Below are positions 56,208 to 64,000 of a DNA stretch of 64,000 nucleotides, one piece after another (position 1 is the first letter of the stretch; every line of letters starts with the position of its first letter). Below the pieces are notes generated by a model. That model saw only the letters and a program-made list of their open reading frames with translations. It was not told the origin of the DNA and did no database searches. This stretch comes from Penicillus capitatus (Eukaryota; Chlorophyta): NCBI GenBank assembly GCA_965649825.1, contig OZ287697.1:744001-808000 (forward strand), in the 5' to 3' direction. A program made the position numbers and the translations under genes.

Positions 56208-57919
56208 CTAAGCAATTGGTAAAACCAGTTTGCGACTTCTGCGCTCTGTAGACACCGGCTTTCTGACAGTCTGGCGCTTCAGCTGCGCAGGGACGGTACG
56301 ACTGTTGCCGCTGCAGGTACCAGGGATGACATCGCAGATCGGTTGCTCTTCTGGACAACAGAACTGAAAAAAATACGCCATGACTTGTAGGAAGCCAGCC
56401 ATCGGGTGCTTACTTTCATATCCCGGCAACAGGTGCTCGTTCTCCCTGGACAGCATCCCCATTGGAAGCACATGTTCCACACTTGACTCATGCAGCAGCA
56501 GCTTTCGTCCTCGCGACAGTAAGCACGCAGGCCGCATTGAATCGTGGCGGACGGTGTTGGCTGTGGAGGTGGACCGGTCGCGACGGGATACGAGGCAAGC
56601 ATAGCGACGCCGCACTGACCGTTGCCATTGTTCTTGTTAAGGGCCAGACGGATGTATCCCTCTTCTCCCCAGAACACCCCCCATGAATTCTTGACAAGAA
56701 TATAACCTTGGTCGAGGTCATAACCGACAGCGAGTACGGCATGGGTGAGATCCGTGCCACATTCGGCGTCGAAGATGCCGCCGCCATAGAGCGAAAACGC
56801 CAAGAGATTTGCCGCGACGGCCACACTCACAGGCTAGAGAGGCATCCCTTCACGCACAGCAAGCAGAGGCCCGAGAGTTACCTGTTGAACGAGAGCGCGT
56901 ATGAGATTCGCTTCGCCGATGTCGAGGGACATGTGTCCCGCAATCGTCACGTTGTGATGCGTGACTTTGTTTTTGTTGCATGCGTACTTTTCCCCTCTGA
57001 AAGTGTAGTCGGCTGCTGTGGTGATGCCGCCGTTTTCGACGACCCAAGCGAAGGCTGTTTCCATAAATCCCCCACCACATCCACTGTCGTTCCAGTCGCA
57101 GTCGATCAGTTCTTGCTCGCTCAGCGTGACGAGTTGGCCAGTCGAGATCGCATTCAGCCCTTCGATGCTCCCCACTGCCGAAAACGCCCAACAGGCACGG
57201 CACTAGACGATCCAACGTCTGGCAAAGCGACGGGATATGCGACGCATCTTACGAGGCCTTGATCTCTGATTTGCGTCACGGCGCCCTCCTCGCGCCAGTC
57301 CACGCGTCGTGGAACATCTGACAAGTCATCGTCCGTCGCTTCGGTCCCCATAAGGGGCCCTTGTTCGTTGGCTGTCTTCTCGCTCGGCACTTCGAGTCCA
57401 TGATAATACTCGCGTACCTCTGACTGCATCATATCGGCCATGACCGTCATATCCAACTGGAGCAACCGTCGGTTATCTTCACGCAGGCAAACGCCTCTTC
57501 TGCCTTACCCAGTGCGAATCGCTCTTCTTGTTGTAGTGCACGGCATGATCCAAATGTCTTATCCAAATCTCGTAACGTTTACGCCATTCCTGTGCGCGAG
57601 ATGATGCGTTGACTGCGAGGCAACGAACGCGCTATAGCATTCGCGCCGACTTACTTGGCTCCCCTCGACGTAACTCCTGTTGAAACGTCTCGCCCATTCA
57701 TTGAAGGCCGCTATCGGATTCTCCTGCCCGAGGTTGTACAACGGCTGGCCGTTTGTCGACCAAAGGGCGCACCTGCTGAAGCACCAGCTGTCGATCCGTT
57801 TCGGCCTTCGCAGAAGGAAAGGCCTCCGAGTTATCCCCCTTGCATTGCAAAGCCAAGATGATGATCAAACCACTCGCCGCCGCCGCCACTGACACTCTCC
57901 GACGAACAAGAAACGCCAT
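56208..57919 (-). CDS. papain-family cysteine protease with C-terminal granulin domain
   Basis: Exons 57919-57773, 57723-57655, 57589-57509, 57456-57253, 57202-56882, 56833-56414 and 56363-56208 give 465 aa. Order: a signal/anchor peptide (M-A-F-L-V-R-R-R then a hydrophobic core), an I29-type inhibitory propeptide (N-E-W-A-R-R-F-N-R-S-Y ... K-R-Y-E-I-W), the mature C1A domain starting near D-V-P-R-R-V-D-W-R, a Pro-rich linker and one granulin repeat (paired C-C motifs ending C-C-P-E-E-Q-P-I-C-D). Catalytic residues are present: Cys in C-R-A-C-W-A-F-S (usually C-G-S-C-W), His in T-H-A-V-L-A-V-G-Y and Asn in K-N-S-W-G. The architecture matches plant RD21-type lysosomal/vacuolar proteases. The granulin is split by a 50-nt intron at 56364-56413. 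Confidence 0.9.
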
Positions 57920-58094
57920 TGGTGTCTCGAACAAATAAAGACAGACGCAGAACTCGAGACAAGAAGAAGAAAGATGCAATGCGTCAAAGAACTCTGACGC
58001 GTCCGATGCACTCAGCATGAAATCATCACGACTGTACAATAGACAACGTGGTGACCTGTCGACGACACATTGTTGTCTGTTTGCCTGGCTACGG

Positions 58095-60557
58095 TTAAGC
58101 AAGTTTTTCCAAAGGGATGTACTCAATATGTCCCAGAGCGCACATAGCGGTCGTCACGATATCTCTTTTCTCTTCCATTGCTGCCCTTGCGCTGAGACAC
58201 ATCCACAGAGCAGAGCCCTATGGAAATCGTATTTAGAGACGAACAGGCGAGATGACGCGCACGACGTTTAACCGTCTGCAGTACTTTACGGCTCTCTTCC
58301 ACTCGCCAGCCTGCAGCAGTTCGTGAAGTCGCAGGAGAAGCGGATCTAGCTGCGTGTGTGTTATCCCTTCCTGCCATGACGCGATCGAACAGATCGACGA
58401 TCGGAATCCCGCGATGCGTGCATCTTCTTCCAGGGAATGTGCCACGACGATTCGGAGTGTGCCATCGGCTCCTCGCCGTTTACCAAATGCACTGGCGAGA
58501 TGCCACACCACCTGCGCCATTTGCCACCTATCTAAAAGATAACGCAGGGCGAGGGCGACGTGCCAATTCACGGCGAATGATTGCGGCGAGTATGTCATGT
58601 TCGCTATGCCATCGGATATCCGTCGCCATTCCGCCGATCTTGACTTTATCATTCGTTTCTGGCGAGCTTATGAGATAGACATCTCCACGAGTATCCAGAA
58701 AAACGCATGCTGCTGGATCGACATCTTTTGTTTTGCACAGGCTCAAGGCAACGATCTTGTCGTCGTGTTCGTCCGACTGTCGAAGCGCATGTCCTGTCGT
58801 CGAGCTGTAAAAGTCAATGACTGCACATACGTATCATGCATGCATGATGTGACGTGCAGAAAGCGCGCGTTAACACCTTTGGCATGTGGACCTGCGCAGA
58901 CAGCGACAACGGTCCTGGTGAGATCAATCTGTCTCTCATCAACGCCTCGCGTCGCTTTGCCTGTATCCTTAGCGAATACTGACGCAGAGGCTGAGAGATA
59001 TTCCGTTCTTGCCTGGCCTTTCGAGTGTGCACTGCATAGTGCCGTTGTAATCGTAGATGACAATGTCGCCCGATACCAGGAGTAGCAGTAGTCTGTCGCA
59101 CGCGAGTTTGACTGCTCGAATCGTCGCATGCGTTTCCACTGGATGCAGTTCGCCACTCTCTTCGTTAGCCAGAAGGAAGCAAGCGGCGCCGATTGTCGCC
59201 GCCAGGTATCCGTAATCTCACACATCGATCACACTTCTCTGTAACCGTCGCCATCTCATTGTGGGTGCACGTACCTTCGCTGCAGTGAGAAACATCGGAA
59301 AGGCGATCGTCTTCCGGAAAGTATCGCCGCACCATTTCAGTTAAATGCGAGTAGTACTGGTCCGAAAGCGTCGACACATCGACGACCGGCACCACACGAA
59401 CTATCCATAAGTGTTCAACCGTCGCAACGGCAAAGGTGTTTTTGTCAGGCGCAAGGACGATGTCGTTCACACCTTCATCGGTCAGCGCCAACTGATGCGT
59501 ATCTATAGCGCGAGTGATCAACAGATGATGTGACGTGTACCTTGGACAAGATGTTGCCAGAGGCGGCGCAGAGATACAGAGAACGTTCTGTCCCGGCGAC
59601 GAAGCTTCGTCCTTCACACAACCAGACGAACGAACGAACACTCGCGTCCAGCGCGTCGCCTCCGCATAGCTGCAGTCCTTTTTCGCTGAGGAGACGAAAA
59701 CGACGATCTTCGCCGCCGCACACAACGATCTTGTCAACTGGGCTCCACGCCAAAGCCAAGATCGGTACTGTCACACATCGAGAGCCATCATTCGCGTCTC
59801 CTGCCTCAACGAGGACCTACCTTTCAGCTTGAGATAATGCGTGTTGCGTTTCTGTTGGCGGATGTCGTTGATATAGATACAGACATCGCTTGTGAAGGCA
59901 ACATGTGCGCCGTCGTTAGACCAGCCAAGAGCCAATATCGGCAATGGCAGTGTGACAACGGTCGCTCGAAGGGTGCCCTTTGCCGACCATAGTTTGACAG
60001 AACCATCCACACCGCTGCTAGCTATGGATGTTCCTGAACGGGCAGGCTATCGTCCATAACACCGGCGGCACAGTGATCGCAGACCATGGTTGTTCCACTT
60101 AACGGCTGTCACTTCACCCTCGTGTGCCTGAACGGACACTTCGATGTTCAGTGTCTTCGGATGGGTCACGCAGAGAACCCCTACACCACGCAATTATCGC
60201 TACAAGGCACCGCGAATTAAAATTGGCAACCGTACCGTCTCGGCAGCCCAGCAGAAGACGGCGTTGTGGCGTCTCTTCGTTCGGTGAAGACATACAAGGC
60301 ATGTCGACGCAGGTGATGTTGTGGGCAAAGTTGTCGATCTGAAACGCATCGGCGTTTCTTGTAAGAGCGATCGATGCTTGACGATTCAGTACTTTAGCAA
60401 AGCGAGATGGCATGACCGACGGATAACGACAGCAATGGATGCTATCCCCCGTGAACATCAGAAGTTCACGATGCTGACCATCCTGACGCCATAGTACGGG
60501 GCCTGTCGCTTCAAGCTGAATGCTCTCGGCGATCCTCAGCTCTTCCCTCGATTGCAT
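58095..60557 (-). CDS. IFT80: intraflagellar transport protein IFT80
   Basis: Ten exons (60557-60204, 60154-60085, 60033-59821, 59767-59541, 59491-59275, 59216-59013, 58960-58877, 58820-58560, 58531-58266, 58217-58095) give 672 aa against ~780 in animals. IFT80 is an IFT-B subunit with two WD40 propellers and a helical TPR-like tail. Seen: V-Q-A-H-E-G-E-V-T-A-V-K-W with the matching D-G-S-V-K-L-W-S blade, I-L-A-L-A-W-S-P, the second propeller (I-V-I-Y-D-Y-N-G), and the tail beginning at W-K-R-A-V-K-Y-C and ending A-L-G-H-I-E-Y-I-P. The protein stops early in the TPR region, so it is either naturally shorter or lacks one more 3' exon. One intron (58961-59012) has a GC donor; another (58532-58559) is only 28 nt. 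Details of the middle exons are less sure than the family call. Confidence 0.82.
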
Positions 60558-60749
60558 CTGACGCGTTTGACTTCGTCGCTTTTTGTTTATGTAAGACACC
60601 ACGCTCTTAAGATGATCATTAGAGCACATTCGACGACGACGGACTCAAAAGACGATACCGTAGGGCGCCGTATCTCGGCGCAGACGTTGGAGCTTTGTGT
60701 GTATGCCTTTCTAGAGCAAACGAGGGCCAATGCCATACGATCCACCGTC

Positions 60750-62294
60750 ATGGAGTGGCCAGCCAAAGCCGTACGTCAGGACTTGGGCATGACCTCGACC
60801 GACTTCATCCTAAACAGGCGAGGCCATTCCGTCGAAGTCGTAAAGGGAGGACAAGTCGCAGAGAAGCTGCTTCTGGAAGAGAAACCCTTTTTCCTATTCG
60901 GACGGCAAACAGACTCAGGTCTGGCGCTGCACTTGGCATCTCCACGTATCACTCATAAATGTGTGAGAATAGATGTTGTGGTCGATCATCCGAGCCTCTC
61001 ACGGCATCACTGCGTCATCCAGTTCAGCAAAGACTGCGACGACGCTTTCCTCTGTGATCTGGGCAGCACGCACGGAACGTTTCTCAACAAGGAAAAACTC
61101 GCAGCCCATGAACACCGATCCCTCTCGTTAGATCTTCTCTCTACTGGACGTCGTCATCACATCAGATGCATCTCTGTATAGAGATGGCGATATTTTTCAG
61201 TTGGGCTACAGCACACGATGGTACGTGTACAACAGAGGATTGCCAGAGGAGGAAGCCAGTGCTCCCGAGATCAAGGTTTAAATATGAACAGTCTTTGGTT
61301 CGCTAACAGTAAGGGGGTGTTTCGCAGAAGAGTGGCGGAAAGAAAAGAAGCAAACGTTGCGTGACGTGGGGCATCGGCGAAGACGTGATTCCCGATGCTG
61401 AAGATATACCCGATATCGATTGGAGATCCTACTCTGAGACACACGAACTCACACAGAAGCAGCAGAAAGTGGCTGAGAAGATCAGGCAGACGATCAAATG
61501 GATGCTCCTTGATTCACGCACTCACTATGTACAATGGATACTGTAGGAAGTTAGAAAAGCGAAAGGAACGACTGGAGATGGATACCAAGCGCATCCGTGA
61601 GAAGGAGGAAAAATTTGAAGAACTGACGCCGGGGCAGATCGCTGGTCTTCTGAGCAATGAACGATCGCTCGAACAACTCACGGAAGAGCTGGAAGAGCTG
61701 GAAGATGCCATCCATACATCGATACTCGAAAAGATACACCCGACTGCTGCTCGAGTATCGCTCTTCTGTCACACATCCATACTAAGGAGGAAAGTGTAGG
61801 CGAGAGACGAAGCTAAGAAAAAAGGCCATGTGAGCGACAGTGATGATGACGAATTCTATGATCGCTCCAAAAAACAAAAACCATCCAAACGCGATGCAGA
61901 CACACAGATCCTCACGGCCGAAAAGCTGATCGCTGAGAGGTCGACGATCCTTCTCTGATGTGACTGCGATAGCACTCTTTCTCTAGGGAAGCGTTAGAGG
62001 AGAGACTGTGTTTTCTTAAGGCCAAGATGGACGAAGACGAGGAGAGCACAGGTGAAATGCCACCTCAAGAAGATGATGCACTCGATGCCTTCATGTCCAC
62101 GCTTCACGCAGATCAGCAACGACAAGAGGTCAGGCAGTTTGCACAGATTCACGGACTTCAGCTCACGAGACAACTTTTTTCAGAGACAAAGTCGTTCTAC
62201 AGAGATGCAGGACACTGTCCGGCGTCTCGGCGAAATCAAAACTCTTCTCACTGTTGTCGATCCGGATGCGTTCTACACAAATAGACAAAAATAA
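60750..62294 (+). CDS. SLC4A1AP: kanadaptin-like FHA-domain protein
   Basis: Exons 60750-60918, 60973-61126, 61182-61275, 61328-61485, 61547-61754, 61800-61939, 61987-62128 and 62184-62294 give 391 aa. The FHA domain is clear: F-L-F-G-R, D-H-P-S-L-S-R-H-H-C-V (phosphothreonine-binding Ser/His), and D-L-G-S-T-H-G-T-F-L-N. The kanadaptin signature T-W-G-I-G-E-D-V follows, then a coiled coil and an acidic region. Kanadaptin associates with spliceosomal and nuclear complexes in animals; its role is poorly known. An earlier in-frame ATG (60612) would add 46 residues without clear conservation. The intron 61486-61546 reads AG|GCAGAC...TAG and is needed to keep the coiled coil open. Divergent from IFT80, with 192 bases (54 if the earlier ATG is used) between starts. 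Confidence 0.85.
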
Positions 62295-62382
62295 CATATC
62301 CCCCATTGAACGCATCCATCACGCCAGAGTTTGAGAAATAACAATAAGATCGGCGACAGATCTGAATGGAGAGTTAGTTGTG

Positions 62383-64000
62383 TTATTGTACTGCTGATGG
62401 ATGTCGTCTCTCATGTGTGGCTTCTGATGGAATGGAGTGAGAATGAGGCATAAAGAGATAGTTAGCAATGTCTGTCAAGGAGATGATGCCTTCGAGAGCG
62501 TGCGATGGGGCATCGATCACCATCAGTCGTTGAATATTTGGTCTTGCCAATCGTTCGACCACAGTCTTCAGTGTGTCGCTTCGTGTCACGGAATGGAGCA
62601 GTACCGAAGGAGATGTCCAAAGCGAACTGCTTTCGCCTCTTCCTGCAGCCACGTTCATAAAACTGGCCGTCAGTCCTCCAACGATGCCGCCAGAGGACGA
62701 GATGTGCTCGGGTATGGAAGGGGTTTCCCTTCCTAAAGACAGCGCTTGGTGCACTGTCAGTTCCTCCTGCTGAAGTCGTGTGTAGGCATGATTCTTGGCC
62801 AAATGCGTGATATCCGTGCGGGTGTAGATGTCAATCAGGATATTGTCGCCGTTGACAACCGGAAGAGCACTCACATCAGCATCGAGTAACAGATTCAGTG
62901 CTTCAATCAACGGCGTCTCGGGATGGACAACGTGAAGATCACCTGTCTTCCGTCGGCATCGGGGATCGTCCTACAACACAGAGATTGTGCAGAGAGGGTT
63001 CGTAGCTGCTCGTGAGATATACGTACATCGGGAGTCTCGTTTGGAAAGTGGACAGAGGGGGACCAGGTCCCGACGTGCAGAGCACTTAGGGGGCGCGAAA
63101 GAAAGGGCAGTGACGAAATGGAGGCTTGAAAATGTCGTATGAGACAGGAAACCACACCCCCCAACGTTGCCGTGTGCAAAACAAAGGGGATCTGCAAACG
63201 CAGCCACCTACCTCAGCATCGTCAACAGTGCGTGTGTGCTTGACCTTTCTATCCTCCTCGATCGCGACAATGGGTGCCATAGAGCATCCCTTCTCGATGA
63301 GCGTATGGACGACGTTTTCCAAAGATGCCTCCGGTTCGACATAGACGAGAGGATCCGTCGGGGCATGGCCATTGGACTGCTGTTTTAAGCCCCGAATGGT
63401 ATGGCAGTCCATTTCGGCCTAGAACATCACACATACTAAGATCTGTCGCCCATCGTCTCACTCTTTTTTACAGCTGTCAGCGCACCAGCTCCACTGGAGA
63501 CGCTGTCTCTCAACTGTTTGAGTGCCTGGATGAAGTCACTGGCACTGATGACACCCACAATGCTCTTTTCGTCGCTATCCCACAAAGCAGCCGATGCAAT
63601 GCACTGCTCATGCAGCGCGTGGAAAGCCTGTCGAATGGAGAGATCTATATCCAAGACAACCACTTTGCCACTCTCCGGTATCAACTCAAACGCCTTGTGT
63701 GTATGCAGAAAATCGTGTATCACTTGCAACGTATACTCCTAGGCACACAGAGAATAGATCATGCGTGCTTTTGGAAGGCATCTGTAGTTACAGGCTCTTT
63801 TCTTTCTGTCAGGAGATGTGGAATCTCATGATTCATTGGCACATCTTCTGAGGTCGTTGTGGGTGAGTAGAACTGCTCTGCGATTTGATTCTGGAGCCTC
63901 TGGAAGAGGTTACGGTGTTGGAGGAGGAAATTTGGGTCGAAGTCCACCGGTGCCGGCTCAGGATTGCGAACAAAGACCCAGTTATTCACGTTCCCGTTCG
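62383..64000 (-). CDS. AMPK/SnRK1 gamma subunit with CBM end (KIN-beta-gamma-like), N-terminus outside window
   Basis: Visible exons: >64000-63792, 63738-63472, 63418-63208, 63124-63027 and 62970-62383. The right edge begins inside the end of an AMPK-type carbohydrate-binding module (N-G-N-V-N-N-W-V-F-V), then a linker and four CBS motifs: S-I-V-G-V-I-S-A-S-D-F in the first, V-Y-V-E-P-E-A-S-L in the second, S-A-L-P-V-V with D-I-Y-T-R-T-D-I in the third, and L-E-G-I-I-S-L-T-D-I-A-N-Y in the fourth. The fusion of a CBM to a gamma subunit is known from plant KIN-beta-gamma. The protein would sense adenine nucleotides as part of the energy-regulated SnRK1/AMPK kinase. The junction between the second and third CBS motifs (63028-63207) is the least certain. 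Confidence 0.88.

Overview
This is nuclear DNA of a compact, intron-rich, unicellular eukaryote that appears to be flagellated and plastid-bearing. Protein-coding genes sit tens to hundreds of bases apart, and most are cut by short introns (roughly 25-110 nt, mostly near 50) that had to be removed to read the proteins. Lineage clues are an IFT80 gene (cilium), a plant/chlamydial-type ATP/ADP translocase, two proteins with transit-peptide-like N-termini but no ER signal, an AMPK gamma subunit carrying part of a carbohydrate-binding module (as in plant KIN-beta-gamma), a papain protease with a granulin tail (plant RD21-like), and a plant-type GT31 glycosyltransferase. Together these point to an archaeplastid-type flagellate. 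The species cannot be named from the sequence, and all exon models are hand-made by splice signals, reading phase and protein-family conservation.

Layout. 0-12.3 kb holds housekeeping genes: an unknown gene cut by the left edge, a trypsin-family protein with a replaced catalytic serine, a SAPS/PP6 regulatory subunit, a GT31 galactosyltransferase, TFIIIB subunit BRF1, two very small proteins, and the U5 snRNP 40K WD protein. 12.3-31.7 kb is a looser, gene-poor island: a cluster of inverted repeats, two near-identical copies of a ~3 kb segment that each encode a secreted FAD lactone-oxidase-like enzyme, a 1,583-aa beta-helix/multi-TM surface protein between them, a ~4.2 kb stretch without recognisable genes, an LTR element in miniature (TRIM) inserted into one of the duplicated segments, and an unknown signal-peptide protein. 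31.7-64 kb returns to dense housekeeping genes: SEC23, an RlmI-type methyltransferase, a plastid-type repeat protein, archease, glucose-6-phosphate 1-epimerase, eIF1, a four-domain voltage-gated Ca channel, exosome RRP40, an extended-synaptotagmin-like C2 protein, an unknown small protein, the NTT translocase, DEAH helicase ECM16/DHX37, DMAP1, a cathepsin-granulin protease, IFT80, kanadaptin, and an AMPK gamma subunit that runs off the right edge.

Themes. Several genes share processes: ribosome and RNA biogenesis (ECM16, RRP40, BRF1, SNRNP40, archease), secretion (SEC23, GT31, E-Syt) and energy/plastid exchange (NTT, epimerase, AMPK gamma). The most notable genome-level signals are the TRIM with its 5-bp target duplication and a preserved empty site in the sister segment, seven introns that are best read with GC-AG ends, introns as short as 25-33 nt, a recurring TGATGTGAC word inside introns, a trypsin homologue whose active-site serine is Asp, and a pair of duplicated oxidoreductases that are nearly identical except for one diverged exon.
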